Source: Betaproteobacteria bacterium (GTDB lineage: Bacteria; Pseudomonadota; Gammaproteobacteria; Burkholderiales; UBA3065). Taken from it: a stretch of DNA of 64,000 nucleotides. Below the pieces are notes generated by a model. That model made no database searches and was not told the origin of the DNA. It saw only the letters and a list, made by a program, of their open reading frames with translations. Positions 9,461 to 25,551 of this stretch are shown here, piece after piece; position 1 is the first letter of the stretch, and the number at the start of each line of letters is the position of its first letter. The stretch is from contig JAIXXL010000047.1 of the NCBI GenBank assembly GCA_027490755.1, forward strand, positions 124,001 to 188,000. Reading direction: 5' to 3'. The translations under genes were made by a program, and so were the position numbers.

Positions 9461-10224
9461 ATCAGTGGCTCCGCACGGCCCGGCTCGGCGTACAGGAGGC
9501 CGCCGCCGAGATAGCCGAAGATCTTCTCTTCCTCGAGCCAAGTCACCTGTTCAGCGCTGGCGGTGCGCGGGATAGCGGCGATCTGGCCGCCAAGGATCGC
9601 GCGTACGGTCACGCGGTCGCGCTCGACCCGGCAGAGATTCATCGGCACCAGCACGTGGTGGCCGCCGGCGTCGACCTCGACATAGCGGAACAGGTGCTCG
9701 GAGCGGTCGACCCAAAGGTCGGTCACCTTGCCGCCAACCACGCCATCGTCACCGACGATGTCGAATCCGCGCGGATCCGTCTCGCCATGGTCGATGGCAA
9801 AGCCTTCGGGCTCGGCCACCCGCAGCGGGACGATGCGGGCCTTGCCCTCGAAGGTCATGTCGGGGCGGTCGGCACGGGCTGTCCAGGCGCCGGGGCCGAT
9901 GCCGTCATGCATGGGATTGCCAGTCGGCTCGATCGGTGCGCCGGGGAAACCGGCGATGGCCTTGGCGGCCAGAGGCGGCTGCTCCCAATCGCGCATGTGC
10001 GGTGCCCAGTACTCGCTGCCGTCCTGCATGACGTAGCGCTTGGGCTTCGGCATGAACAGGATGCCGGGGTCACGACGACCATTGCGCAGGCCCGAGTCCA
10101 GAGGGAAGCCTTCGCGCTTGCTCTCGTAGATCAGGTAGTAGCAAAGGCCAAAGAAGAACAGCCAGAACATGTAGATCGCCAGTTGGGCCACATCGAAGTA
10201 GCCGAGGATCGCTCCGTTTCCCAT
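9457..10224 (-). CDS. puhA: Photosynthetic reaction centre H subunit
   Basis: The 255-residue H subunit caps the L/M heterodimer on the cytoplasmic side and shapes proton delivery to QB. There is a single N-terminal membrane helix (about 10-31, FDVAQLAIYMFWLFFFGLCYY), then the soluble PRC-barrel domain with PKRYVMQDGSEYWAPHMRDW and the barrel strands KVTDLWVDRSEHLFRYVEV. The strong AAGGAG lies 8 bases before the ATG, 22 bp after lhaA. The stop overlaps the puhB TTG. Confidence 0.98.
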   Translation of the reverse strand: MGNGAILGYFDVAQLAIYMFWLFFFGLCYYLIYESKREGFPLDSGLRNGRRDPGILFMPKPKRYVMQDGSEYWAPHMRDWEQPPLAAKAIAGFPGAPIEPTGNPMHDGIGPGAWTARADRPDMTFEGKARIVPLRVAEPEGFAIDHGETDPRGFDIVGDDGVVGGKVTDLWVDRSEHLFRYVEVDAGGHHVLVPMNLCRVERDRVTVRAILGGQIAAIPRTASAEQVTWLEEEKIFGYLGGGLLYAEPGRAEPLI

Positions 10225-10246
10225 CGTTTTTCTCCTTGTCTTCCGG

Positions 10247-11680
10247 TCAGCCGGGGAATTCGGCCAGACCGAACTTGCCTACAGCGGAAACCCTTGGCAC
10301 CTGCCGGTTGCGCACCAGGGGACCGATCACAACCAGACCACCAAACAACAAAAGCAATTCAAGCCCGTAGACCGTGCCGTAGCCGGTCGAAGGGTGGTTC
10401 ATGGCCTCGCCGAGCACGCCCGTTGTGGCGACCGCCGAGACCCAGTCGCGCAGCGCGCCGCCGATGGCGATGGCAAGGCCCATGCAGGTCGCCTGCACCG
10501 CGCCCCAGGCGCCCAATGCCATGCCGGTGAAACCGGATTCCTCCAGCCCCATCGCGGCGGTCAGGGTGCCGACCGAGAAAAGTCCTCCGCCGAAGCCGAT
10601 CAGGGTCACGCCGACGCGGAACAGAGCCGGGGAGTCGAGCGGATCGGCGAATATCACCGCAGCGAAGGCCCAGAGGCCACATACCAGGCCGAGGGCCGCG
10701 ATACGGTGTGCGTTCACGCTGGCGGCCAGCATGCGGGCCGCCACCATGAAGGCAAGCAGCGCGCCGCCAGCCATGAGGGCGGTGAGAGCCGAGGTGGCGC
10801 TGACCGAGAGCCCGAGGATCTGTGCGCCGTAGGGCTCCAGCACGATGTCCTGCATGTTGAACGCGGCGGTGCCCAGCCCGAGCGCGACAAGGAAGCGCAG
10901 CGTCGAGGGGTTCTGCGCGAAGCCGCGCCAGCTGTCCGAGAAAGCCGGCCGCGCGAGCGAGGGGTGGGTCAGGTGGGGCTGACGCGGCTCCTGCTTCCAC
11001 AGCGCGATAAGGTTGAGCGCCAGCGTGAAGGTCGCGGCACCCTGTACCACCTTGATCAGCAGTACCTGGCTGAAATCGGCCAGCAAAAGCCCGAACGTGA
11101 TGCCGCTCGCGACCATTCCGACCAGCAGCATGGTGTACATTAGGGCAACCACCCGCGGACGGGTCTTCTCGGCGGCCAGATCGGTGGCCAGAGCGAGGCC
11201 GGCGGTCTGCGTCGTCTGCACGCCCATGCCGACCAGCAAAAAAGCGAGCGCCGCAGATGCTTGGCCGAACCAGAGCGGCCAGTGCGTATCGCCTGACAGC
11301 AGGATCAATGCAAACGGCATGATCGCGAGGCCACCGAACTGCAGGATGGTGCCAAGCCAGATGTATGGCACACGGCGCCAGCCCAGCACCGAACGGTGCA
11401 CGTCCGACCGGAAGCCGACCAGTGCGCGGAACGGCGCCGCCAACAAAGGTACGGCCACCATCAGCGAGACCAGCCACGCACCCACACCGAGCTCGACGAT
11501 CATGATTCGGTTGAGGGTGCCGACCAACAGCGCCGTGACCAACCCTACCGAGACCTGGAACAGCGACAGGCGCAGAAGACGCGCCAGCGGCAGATCCTCG
11601 CTGGCAGCATCGGCGAACGGCAGCAGCCGCGGGCTCATGCGCAACCACATCTGGCGGGCATCGCGGGCAAAGGGGTTCAT
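10247..11680 (-). CDS. lhaA: LH1 assembly protein LhaA (PucC/MFS family)
   Basis: A 477-residue polytopic membrane protein with about twelve spans and the PucC-family loops TLNRIMIVELGVGAWLVSLM and DVHRSVLGWRRVPYIWLG. LhaA (ORF477) delivers or shields bacteriochlorophyll/LH1 polypeptides during LH1 formation in Rhodobacter. The location between bchM and puhA is the canonical one. The start overlaps the bchM stop (ATGA). Confidence 0.95.
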   Translation of the reverse strand: MNPFARDARQMWLRMSPRLLPFADAASEDLPLARLLRLSLFQVSVGLVTALLVGTLNRIMIVELGVGAWLVSLMVAVPLLAAPFRALVGFRSDVHRSVLGWRRVPYIWLGTILQFGGLAIMPFALILLSGDTHWPLWFGQASAALAFLLVGMGVQTTQTAGLALATDLAAEKTRPRVVALMYTMLLVGMVASGITFGLLLADFSQVLLIKVVQGAATFTLALNLIALWKQEPRQPHLTHPSLARPAFSDSWRGFAQNPSTLRFLVALGLGTAAFNMQDIVLEPYGAQILGLSVSATSALTALMAGGALLAFMVAARMLAASVNAHRIAALGLVCGLWAFAAVIFADPLDSPALFRVGVTLIGFGGGLFSVGTLTAAMGLEESGFTGMALGAWGAVQATCMGLAIAIGGALRDWVSAVATTGVLGEAMNHPSTGYGTVYGLELLLLFGGLVVIGPLVRNRQVPRVSAVGKFGLAEFPG

Positions 11681-12405
11681 CGCCGAGTCAGCTCCAGGGC
11701 CTGCGAGATGTAGAAGCCGCGCGAGACCTTGACGGTCCGGCCGACCTGCCAGTGCCGCATGGCGGGGTCGCGCTCGATCAGGGTGCGCAGCGTGGCCTCG
11801 CGCACCGGGTAGATGGCCGGCGAACGGTCGCTGCGCGGGAAGAACTTGCCGACCCCGAACATCAGGAAAAGGAACAGGTTCTGCGGGGCAAAGGTGAAGA
11901 CCAGACTGCGGCGACAGCGCGTGCCGAGCCCCTCCAGCACGCGGATGACATCGTTGCGGTGGTAGTGGATCAGCGCGTCCATCGAAACCACGTAATCGAA
12001 GGTGCCAAGTTGCGGGCTGAGCATGTCGCCGGCACGGAACTCGACGGAACCGGAACCGAGGTCGGTCGGGGCACGGTCGCGGGCCAACTGGATGAGGGTC
12101 GGCGACAGGTCGATCGCCACCACGTCAGCACCGCGGCGAGCCATCTCCACGGCCATTGCACCGGTACCGCAGCCGGCATCGAGGATGCGGCAGCCGCTGA
12201 GGTCGGCCGGCAGGTAGGAGAGGATGTGTTCGCGCATGCTCTGGCGGCCAGCGCGTACGGTTGCGCGTATGCCGCTCACGGGCGCGGTGGAGGTCAGACG
12301 TGCCCAGGCCTCGACCGCAGTACGGTCGAAGTAGTGCTGGATCATGCGGCGGCGCTCCCGGTACGAGGGCGCCTCCTGGATCAGCGGTTCCTTGACGATG
12401 TGCAT
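11677..12405 (-). CDS. bchM: Mg-protoporphyrin IX O-methyltransferase
   Basis: Transfers a methyl group from S-adenosylmethionine to the C13 propionate of Mg-protoporphyrin IX, the substrate of the cyclase. 242 residues; SAM motif ILDAGCGTGAMA at 74-85, then VVAIDLSPTLIQLAR and the methyltransferase core FDYVVSMDALIHY. The family-specific ending VGRTVKVSRGFYISQALEL is present. The start at 12405 follows a GGGAGG with 5-base spacing. It lies 17 bp after bchL. Confidence 0.97.
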   Translation of the reverse strand: MHIVKEPLIQEAPSYRERRRMIQHYFDRTAVEAWARLTSTAPVSGIRATVRAGRQSMREHILSYLPADLSGCRILDAGCGTGAMAVEMARRGADVVAIDLSPTLIQLARDRAPTDLGSGSVEFRAGDMLSPQLGTFDYVVSMDALIHYHRNDVIRVLEGLGTRCRRSLVFTFAPQNLFLFLMFGVGKFFPRSDRSPAIYPVREATLRTLIERDPAMRHWQVGRTVKVSRGFYISQALELTRR

Positions 12406-12422
12406 CTGGCCTCCCTGCCCGC

Positions 12423-17104
<4,682 letters not shown>

Positions 17105-17144
17105 ATCGGGCTCCGCTGTCCGTTGTTCTGGCTGTGGTCGAGAC

Positions 17145-18764
17145 CTAGCGCCCGAAGTGGGCCTTGGCCTCGTAAAGGGTTTCGACGGTGATCAGTGCAA
17201 CGCCCTGCTCGCTGGCATAACGCTCGGTATTGCGTCGGGCTTTGCCGCGCACGAAGAAGGGGATCTTCCCCAGCTCCTTCTGCGCATCATTGGCCCAGAC
17301 CGGCTCGCTGCTGGTCGGCTCGCCAGCGGCCGACGACACAGCCATGCCAGCGGCGGCCACGGCGGCCTCACCGACGGCGATGGCCGCTGCCGGCTGCGGC
17401 GGTTGCGAGCGCGCGCTGCCGTGGCCCAGATGCGAGGCGGCAGCGCCGTCGTGGAACTCGAAGTCCTCGCGGAACATGCCAAGCAGGTGCTCCTCGAGGC
17501 CCATCATCAGCGGGTGGACCCAGGTGTCGAACAGCACATTGGCGCCCTCGAAGCCCATCTGCGGGGCGTAGCGGGCCGGGAAATCCTGAACGTGCACGGG
17601 CGCCGAGATGACCGCGCAGGGCACGCCCAAGCGCTTCGAGATGTGGCGCTCCATCTGCGTCCCCAGCACCAGTTCGGGCTGCAGTTCGGCGACACGTGCC
17701 TCGACCTCGAGGTAGTCGTCAGTGATCAGTGCCTCGACGCCATACTTCTCGGCGGCGGCGCGAACTTCGCGCGCGAACTCGCGGCTGTAGGTGCCGATCC
17801 CGACCACGTTGAAGCCGAACTCTTCGGCGGCGACGCGTGCAGCTGCAACGGCGTGGGTTCCATCACCAAACACGAACACGCGCTTGCCGGTGAGGTAGGT
17901 CGAGTCGACCGAACGCGAATACCAGGGCGCACGCGACCCGCCGGCGGCCTGCGCGGCTTCGGGGTCGATGCCAGCCAGCGTAGCAACCTCGGTGATGAAC
18001 TCGCGGGTGGCGATCGCGCCGATCGGGATGACACGCGTATACGGCTGGCCAAACGAGCGTTGCAGCCAGTTGGCAGCGCTCTGTGCGGTCTCCGGGTAGA
18101 GCACGACGTTGAAGTCGGCATCGCCAAGGCGCGCCAGATCGGCGGCGGTGGCACCCTGCGGTGCGACCACGCGCACCTCGATACCGATCGCCTCGAGCAG
18201 GCCACGGATCTCGCGAATATCGTCGCGGTGGCGAAAACCCAGTGCCGTAGGGCCGAGGATGTTGCATGACGGCCGTGAATCCGGAGCACGGACTGGACGC
18301 GGCGTGCCCGGAGCCGGTACGTGCGGACCGGCAAGGCCGCGCACCATCTGGTAGAAGGTCTCGCCGGCGCCCCAGTTCTCTTTCTTCTGGTAAGACGGCA
18401 ACTCGAGCGCAACCACCGGGATCGGCAGATCGAGCGCGGCGGCAAGCCCACCCGGATCGTCCTGGATCAGTTCAGCCGTACAAGAAGCGCCGACCATCAT
18501 GGCGGCCGGCTTGAAGCGCTCATGTGCTTCACGCGCGGCGGTCTTGAACAACTCCGCGGTGTCGCCGCCGAGGTCGCGGGCCTGGAACGTTGTGTAGGTC
18601 ACCGGGGGCCGCTTCGGCAGGCGCTCGATCATGGTGAAAAGCAGGTCGGCGTAGGTATCGCCCTGCGGCGCATGCAGCACGTAATGCACATCCTCCAGCG
18701 CAGTTGCGACGCGCATCGCACCAACGTGGGGTGGGCCTTCGTAGGTCCAGAGCGTGAGCTGCAT
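17145..18764 (-). CDS. bchB: Light-independent protochlorophyllide reductase subunit B
   Basis: NifK-like subunit (539 residues) of the BchNB catalytic component. Asp36 (APQGD), the unusual aspartate ligand of the NB cluster, and Cys95 (GASCTAEL) are both present. A C-terminal domain after a Pro/Ala-rich linker (about 420-480) ends with the expected small basic POR-type segment ([18 protein letters not shown]). The start [10 protein letters not shown] is 2 bp after the bchN TAG. Confidence 0.98.
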   Translation of the reverse strand: MQLTLWTYEGPPHVGAMRVATALEDVHYVLHAPQGDTYADLLFTMIERLPKRPPVTYTTFQARDLGGDTAELFKTAAREAHERFKPAAMMVGASCTAELIQDDPGGLAAALDLPIPVVALELPSYQKKENWGAGETFYQMVRGLAGPHVPAPGTPRPVRAPDSRPSCNILGPTALGFRHRDDIREIRGLLEAIGIEVRVVAPQGATAADLARLGDADFNVVLYPETAQSAANWLQRSFGQPYTRVIPIGAIATREFITEVATLAGIDPEAAQAAGGSRAPWYSRSVDSTYLTGKRVFVFGDGTHAVAAARVAAEEFGFNVVGIGTYSREFAREVRAAAEKYGVEALITDDYLEVEARVAELQPELVLGTQMERHISKRLGVPCAVISAPVHVQDFPARYAPQMGFEGANVLFDTWVHPLMMGLEEHLLGMFREDFEFHDGAAASHLGHGSARSQPPQPAAAIAVGEAAVAAAGMAVSSAAGEPTSSEPVWANDAQKELGKIPFFVRGKARRNTERYASEQGVALITVETLYEAKAHFGR

Positions 18765-18766
18765 GG

Positions 18767-20696
<1,930 letters not shown>

Positions 20697-20773
20697 TCTA
20701 CTGTTATTTACATTGTTGGATCAATGTCTTCTGTCCTGCCGGGCCGCGCAGATCATTCGAGACTGCCTCCAAA

Positions 20774-20811
20774 TGTGCAGATCGGACGACAAGTGTCAGG
20801 CACGCGAGTCA
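20774..20811. promoter_or_regulatory. Pair of PpsR/CrtJ operators in the bchF-aerR intergenic region
   Basis: A perfect TGT-N12-ACA lies at 20774-20791 and a one-mismatch copy (TGT-N12-TCA) at 20794-20811. They sit between bchF and aerR-ppsR, 120-160 bases upstream of aerR, so the regulator genes are likely controlled by their own product. Confidence 0.6.
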
Positions 20812-20931
20812 CTTTTGGCGTCTCGACGGTTGACATTGGTGGGGTCGCGGGGTGACCATGAGCACACAAGAAAAGCGGTAATAGAAAAACAGACGTCCGG
20901 TATCACTCACAACTAACCGGAGGGAGTGCCC

Positions 20932-21834
20932 ATGAGCGCAATGTCCATGTCCTTGGGGCATGACGCCGGCGATTCTTCGGATGCCGATTCGGCAGACGGC
21001 GAGAACTGGTCCGGCGCACAATCGTGGCGAGTCAGCACGGATGAATCCGGGCGGGCTGGTCACGAGACCCGCCAGACTCTGATGCAGACGCTGAACGCCG
21101 ACATCATTCCGCGACTCCTGAGGACCCACCGGCCAGAGCCGGTAGATTTTCCTCACCACATCCCGACCCCGATCTCGGATGCCGACCTCGAGCACTTCGT
21201 GCAGGTCTGCATAGATCGCGACCCGGATAGCCATGAGCGCGCCTTCGACGGATTCCGTGCGGATGGACATGAACTTCCGCACCTGTATCTAAACCTGCTG
21301 GCGCCGGTGGCGTGCCGCATCGGCAGGCTCTGGGAAACCGACGACTGCACCTTCCCGGAAGTCACGCTGGGCCTTTACCGCCTGCAGCGCCTCTTGCACG
21401 GCTTGAGCGAAGAGTTCTGCGCGAACCCGGTATACCGGCAGCCGCAGCACCGCATCTTGCTGGCGCCCATGCCTGGCAGCCATCACACATTCGGCTTTTA
21501 CATGCTCAGCCAGTTCTTCCGCAGGGATGGCTGGAACGTCTGCAGCGCGCTCGAGTCCGAGCCCTCAGCGCTGGTGGCGGCCGCAAAAGCCGACTGGTAC
21601 GACGTCATCGCCTTGTCTGTGAGTTGCAGTGGCGATATCGAGGTGCTCAAGACGATGGTCCACGAGATCCGCTGCGCCTCGCTGAATCCGCGCGTTGGAA
21701 TCATGGTCGGCGGCCCGCTCGGTCTGGACGAAAAAGTACGCACGCTGCTTGGTGCAGAGGCCTACTCGGGCGACGCCGTTGAGGCGTTGCGGACGGCCGA
21801 CCGTCTTGTCCGCGAGCGGGAGCGGCCCAATTGA
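20932..21834 (+). CDS. aerR: AerR/PpaA, cobalamin-binding anti-repressor of PpsR
   Basis: 300 residues from the ATG at 20932, which follows GGAGGGAG. The C-terminal half is a B12-binding (Rossmann-like) domain with the family signatures GRLWETDDCTFPEV (about 131-144) and PGSHHTFG (His185 region; this histidine coordinates cobalamin in Rhodobacter AerR). In Rhodobacter capsulatus and R. sphaeroides AerR/PpaA binds B12 in a light- and redox-affected way and modulates CrtJ/PpsR. The gene precedes ppsR and shares a TTGA overlap with it. Residues 1-40 are acidic/Ser-rich and probably disordered. Confidence 0.93.
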   Translation: MSAMSMSLGHDAGDSSDADSADGENWSGAQSWRVSTDESGRAGHETRQTLMQTLNADIIPRLLRTHRPEPVDFPHHIPTPISDADLEHFVQVCIDRDPDSHERAFDGFRADGHELPHLYLNLLAPVACRIGRLWETDDCTFPEVTLGLYRLQRLLHGLSEEFCANPVYRQPQHRILLAPMPGSHHTFGFYMLSQFFRRDGWNVCSALESEPSALVAAAKADWYDVIALSVSCSGDIEVLKTMVHEIRCASLNPRVGIMVGGPLGLDEKVRTLLGAEAYSGDAVEALRTADRLVRERERPN

Positions 21835-23267
21835 AGAACCCTTCGGGCCATATGCAGCAGATCGGTTACCCCGACGCCAGCGAGGTCGTGGGCTCGGTCG
21901 AGCCCTCCATTGCTGCCTCTCTGCTTTCTGCTGCTTCCGACATCTCGCTGGTGCTGGACGCCGAAGGCCGTGTCCTGCGGGCTCGCCTGAGCCAGCCGGA
22001 CTCGCAACTCGAGCAGTCGCAAAACTGGATCGGCCGCATGCTCACGGATGTCGTGTCGATCGAGTGCCGCGAAAAGGTCCAGGCGCTGCTGGAGGATGCG
22101 CTCAGCGGCCGGCCACGCAAATGGCGGCACCTGAACCATCCCGACCGTGAAGGCCGGATCGTACCGATCCAATACAGCGCGATTCGTCTCGCTGACGGCC
22201 AGATCCTCGCTTTCGGGCGCGACCTTCGCAGCGTCACCGAACTGCAGAAACGTCTGGTGGAGTCGCATCAGGCCATGGAGCGCGACTATCAGCGCATGCG
22301 CCAGATGGAGGCTCGGTACCGGTTGCTGTTCGAGACCGCGCCCGAACCCATGCTAGTGATCGACGCCTCGACCCGGCGCATCCTTGAGGCCAATGCCACC
22401 GCCGAGCGGGCCCTCGGCAGCCAGGCCCGCAAGCAGGCGGGGCGGCTGCTGACCGACTGTTTTGATACCAGCGAACGCGCTGAACTTGACGCGCTGATGA
22501 CCAGCGTCCTCAGCGCGGGGCGGGGCGAGACCGCCCGCGCACGCATGGCCGGCGCCGGCAGCGAAACAGCCATCGCGATGACGCTGTTCAGGCACGATAA
22601 CCAGAGCCTGTTCCTGGTCCGCATGAGCAATCAGGGCCTCGCCTCAAGCGAGAGTGCCGAAGACAACCGCGCGCTCACGCTGGAGGCGCTCGGCCAATCA
22701 CCCGACGGTTTTGTCGTCACTGATGCGAGCGGAACGGTCATCACGGCCAACCAGGCCTTCGCCGACCTTTGCCAGGTGGGCCATCCCAATGCCCTGCTGA
22801 GCGAATCCCTGGACCGCTGGCTCGGCCGCTCGGGCGTCGACCTCTCGGTGCTGCTGGCCAATCTGCGCCAGCGCGGCTCAGTGCGCCTGTTCGCGACCAC
22901 GCTGCGTGGCGAGAATGGTCTGCAGACCGAGGTCGAGATGTCGGCGCGCTCGCTGCAGGTGGCCGGCCGACATTATCTGAGCTTCAGCGTACGTGATGTC
23001 GCGACTCGCCTCGACGAGCAGAGCACACCCGACGGGCTCACTCGCAGCGCCAGCCAGCTGACCGAGTTGGTCGGCCGCGTACCGCTGAAGGACATCGTCG
23101 GTGAAACCGCCGAGCTGATCGAGAAGCTTTGTATCGAGGCCGCTCTCGACCTCACCCGCGACAACCGCGCCAGCGCTGCCGAGATGCTCGGCCTGTCGCG
23201 CCAGAGCCTGTACGTGAAACTGCGTCAGTACGGCCTCGGCGACCTGGGTGAACGCGCGGACCGCTGA
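21831..23267 (+). CDS. ppsR: PpsR/CrtJ, PAS-HTH repressor of photosynthesis genes (TTG start)
   Basis: 478 residues: N-terminal PAS, a Q-linker coiled coil (about 135-160, RLVESHQAMERDYQRMRQMEARY), two more PAS domains, and a C-terminal Fis-type helix-turn-helix (NRASAAEMLGLSRQSLYVKL, about 445-464). Cys434, just before the HTH (KLCIEAALDL), matches the position of the redox-reactive cysteine of CrtJ; further cysteines occur within the PAS region. It represses bch, crt and puc genes under oxygen in Rhodobacter by binding TGT-N12-ACA. The TTG at 21831 overlaps the aerR stop (TTGA) and has GGGAGCGG upstream; an ATG seven codons in has no good ribosome site. Confidence 0.95.
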   Translation: MKNPSGHMQQIGYPDASEVVGSVEPSIAASLLSAASDISLVLDAEGRVLRARLSQPDSQLEQSQNWIGRMLTDVVSIECREKVQALLEDALSGRPRKWRHLNHPDREGRIVPIQYSAIRLADGQILAFGRDLRSVTELQKRLVESHQAMERDYQRMRQMEARYRLLFETAPEPMLVIDASTRRILEANATAERALGSQARKQAGRLLTDCFDTSERAELDALMTSVLSAGRGETARARMAGAGSETAIAMTLFRHDNQSLFLVRMSNQGLASSESAEDNRALTLEALGQSPDGFVVTDASGTVITANQAFADLCQVGHPNALLSESLDRWLGRSGVDLSVLLANLRQRGSVRLFATTLRGENGLQTEVEMSARSLQVAGRHYLSFSVRDVATRLDEQSTPDGLTRSASQLTELVGRVPLKDIVGETAELIEKLCIEAALDLTRDNRASAAEMLGLSRQSLYVKLRQYGLGDLGERADR

Positions 23268-23269
23268 AC

Positions 23270-24004
23270 ATGAGCGGACCCGCGGGCAAAGGCGCTGCGA
23301 CGCTTGAGACCGCACTGCCCGAGCAGCCGGTCGCCACGCTCATCCTGGTCGACATCGCAGAAGGCTCGAGAGTCTGGGGCTACTCGCGCTTCGTCATGGG
23401 CGGGTTAGGCACCGGGTCCATTCCGGGACTACGCACATACAAGGTGCTGGGCAGCGGCCACGACGGCGGCTTCGGCCTGCGACCGAGCCCGACCCGACAG
23501 GGCCTCTTCTGCGTCTTCGACGACGACAGTACGGCTCGAGATTTTCTGACTGGCAACCCACTGGTGGAACGCTACCGCGGACATGCCCGCGAGTTCTTCA
23601 GCGTCCGCCTGCACACCTATTCGTGCAAGGGGGCATGGTCAGGGCTCAGCCTGCCGGCGGTCACAGCCACGCCCGAACGCGGACCGATCGCCGCACTCAC
23701 CCGCGCCTCGATCAAGCCGTCCCAGGCCGCCGCGTTCTGGCGCAAGGCACCGCCCGCCCAGGCCGACCTTGAGCATGCGGAAGGCTGCCTGCTGGCTGCC
23801 GGACTCGGCGAGGCACCACTGCTGCGACAAGCCACCTTCAGCGTCTGGTCGGGGGTCGACGACATGGACCGTTACGCCCGGCGAGGCGCCCACCTGGACG
23901 CCATCAAAGCGGCCCACCATCACGGCTTCTTCTCGGAATCGATGTTCGCGCGTTTTGTGCCGGTGGATATGCGCGGGACCTACAAGGGCCGGGTCTACGG
24001 ATGA
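23270..24004 (+). CDS. crtA: Spheroidene monooxygenase
   Basis: Oxygen-dependent insertion of the C2 keto group into spheroidene-type carotenoids (spheroidene to spheroidenone). 244 residues with the family stretches YSRFVMGGLGTGSIPGLRTY, MLGSG-like KVLGSGHDGGFGLRPS, and RASIKPSQAAAFWR. The ATG is 2 bp after the ppsR stop and crtD overlaps its end by ATGA, so the ketolase is probably cotranscribed with the regulators. Confidence 0.93.
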   Translation: MSGPAGKGAATLETALPEQPVATLILVDIAEGSRVWGYSRFVMGGLGTGSIPGLRTYKVLGSGHDGGFGLRPSPTRQGLFCVFDDDSTARDFLTGNPLVERYRGHAREFFSVRLHTYSCKGAWSGLSLPAVTATPERGPIAALTRASIKPSQAAAFWRKAPPAQADLEHAEGCLLAAGLGEAPLLRQATFSVWSGVDDMDRYARRGAHLDAIKAAHHHGFFSESMFARFVPVDMRGTYKGRVYG

Positions 24005-25551
24005 GGCCTCCAGATACGGATCATCGGGTGGTGGTCGTAGGCGGCGGCGTGGGCGGCCTTGCTGCGGCTGCCGACCTGGCCCGCCAGGGCCTTGACGTGA
24101 CGCTGCTCGAACGGGCACCCGCGGTTGGTGGAAAGTTGCGCCAAGTGTCCGCCGGCGGATACCCGGTGGACGCCGGGCCGACCGTATTCACCATGCGCTG
24201 GGTGTTCGAGGGTCTTTTCGGCGAGTCGGGCTTGCGCCTCGAGGACGAACTCTCGCTGCAACCCGTTGAGGTCCTGGCGAGGCACGCTTGGGGCAGCGGC
24301 GGAACACTGGACCTGTATGCCGACCCCCAGCGTTCTGCCGATGCCATCGGCGCTTTTGCCGGAGCGGCCGAGGCACGCCGCTACCGCGCGTTCTGCGCGC
24401 AGACGCGCGAGGTCTACGCCGCGCTCGAAGGGCCGTATATCCGTTCGCAGCGCCCGACCCTACCCGGGATGATGGCCGACCTCGGCTGGAGTGGCTCGAA
24501 GGCGCTGCTCGGACTGGGCCTTTTCAGCGACCTCTGGGGTTCGTTGGCGAGGCACTTCCGCGACCCGCGCCTGCAACAGTTGTTCGGGCGCTATGCGACC
24601 TACTGCGGCTCGTCGCCTTTCGATGCGCCGGCAACACTGATGCTGGTCGCGCATGTCGAGACGCAGGGCGTTTGGACGGTGCGTGGCGGCATGGTCGAGG
24701 TTGGACGCGCGCTGGCACGGCTGGCCGAGCGCAACGGCGCGACCATCCGCACGGGTGCGCATGTGGAGAACATCGAGGTTCGCCAGGGCCGTGTCTGCGG
24801 CGTACGCCTGGCTGGCGGCGAGACGCTGCCGGCCGATTCGGTGGTATTCAACGGCGACAGCCAGGCACTGGCACGCGGCCTGCTCGGCGACGATGTGCAA
24901 CCCGCCGTGGAGGCGATCAAACCGCAAGAGCGGTCTCTGTCGGCGATGACCTGGTGCATGCACGCAAGGGCCACCGGTTTCCCACTGGTGCACCACAACG
25001 TGTTCTTCGACGACGACTACCGCAGTGAATTCCGGGACATCTTCGGCCACGGCCGACTGCCCGACAAAGCCACCGTCTATCTGTGTGCGCAAGACCGGCA
25101 CGATGATGATGCCCCCATGCCTGAAGGCGAACGCCTGCTGGCGCTGGTCAATGCCCCTGCGATCGGGGACCTGCGCGACCTGGACCCCGAGGAGATCGAA
25201 CAATGTCACGCCAAAGCCCTGGAACTGATGCGCCGCTGTGGACTGGAACTGGACTGCGACCCGTCGCGGTCGGTGCTGACGGGGCCTCAGGGCTTCGAGA
25301 CGCTGTTCCCGGCGACCGGAGGGGCCCTCTATGGGGAGGCATGCCACAGCTGGATGGCCTCCTTCAGACGACCCGCGTCGTGGACGCGGATACCAGGGCT
25401 TTACCTGGCGGGAGGCAGCGCCCATCCGGGCCCCGGGGTTCCCATGGCCACCCTGTCGGGCCGATTGGCGGCCGCAACCCTGATGGCTCACCTCGGTTCG
25501 ACCAAGCGGTCGGCGAAGGTGCATATCTCTGGTGGTATGTCGATGCCCTGA
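24001..25551 (+). CDS. crtD: Carotenoid 3,4-desaturase (methoxyneurosporene dehydrogenase)
   Basis: FAD-dependent desaturase of 516 residues. The N-terminal dinucleotide fold is VVVVGGGVGGLAAAADLARQG (residues about 10-30, quoted in part: GGGVGGLAAA). The C-terminal FAD/membrane motif LYLAGGSAHPGPGVPMATLSGR is typical of CrtD/CrtI enzymes. It introduces the C3-C4 double bond in the hydroxylated end group during spheroidene/spirilloxanthin synthesis. CrtD rather than CrtI is assigned because a full-length crtI lies nearby and because it sits between crtA and crtC. The stop is embedded in crtC. Confidence 0.9.
   Translation: MRPPDTDHRVVVVGGGVGGLAAAADLARQGLDVTLLERAPAVGGKLRQVSAGGYPVDAGPTVFTMRWVFEGLFGESGLRLEDELSLQPVEVLARHAWGSGGTLDLYADPQRSADAIGAFAGAAEARRYRAFCAQTREVYAALEGPYIRSQRPTLPGMMADLGWSGSKALLGLGLFSDLWGSLARHFRDPRLQQLFGRYATYCGSSPFDAPATLMLVAHVETQGVWTVRGGMVEVGRALARLAERNGATIRTGAHVENIEVRQGRVCGVRLAGGETLPADSVVFNGDSQALARGLLGDDVQPAVEAIKPQERSLSAMTWCMHARATGFPLVHHNVFFDDDYRSEFRDIFGHGRLPDKATVYLCAQDRHDDDAPMPEGERLLALVNAPAIGDLRDLDPEEIEQCHAKALELMRRCGLELDCDPSRSVLTGPQGFETLFPATGGALYGEACHSWMASFRRPASWTRIPGLYLAGGSAHPGPGVPMATLSGRLAAATLMAHLGSTKRSAKVHISGGMSMP

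Noticed and set aside
20830-20858. TTGACA at 20830 as the aerR promoter
   Set aside because: The sequence 16-18 bases downstream (TGACCA region) does not resemble a -10 box, so the promoter of aerR was not assigned.
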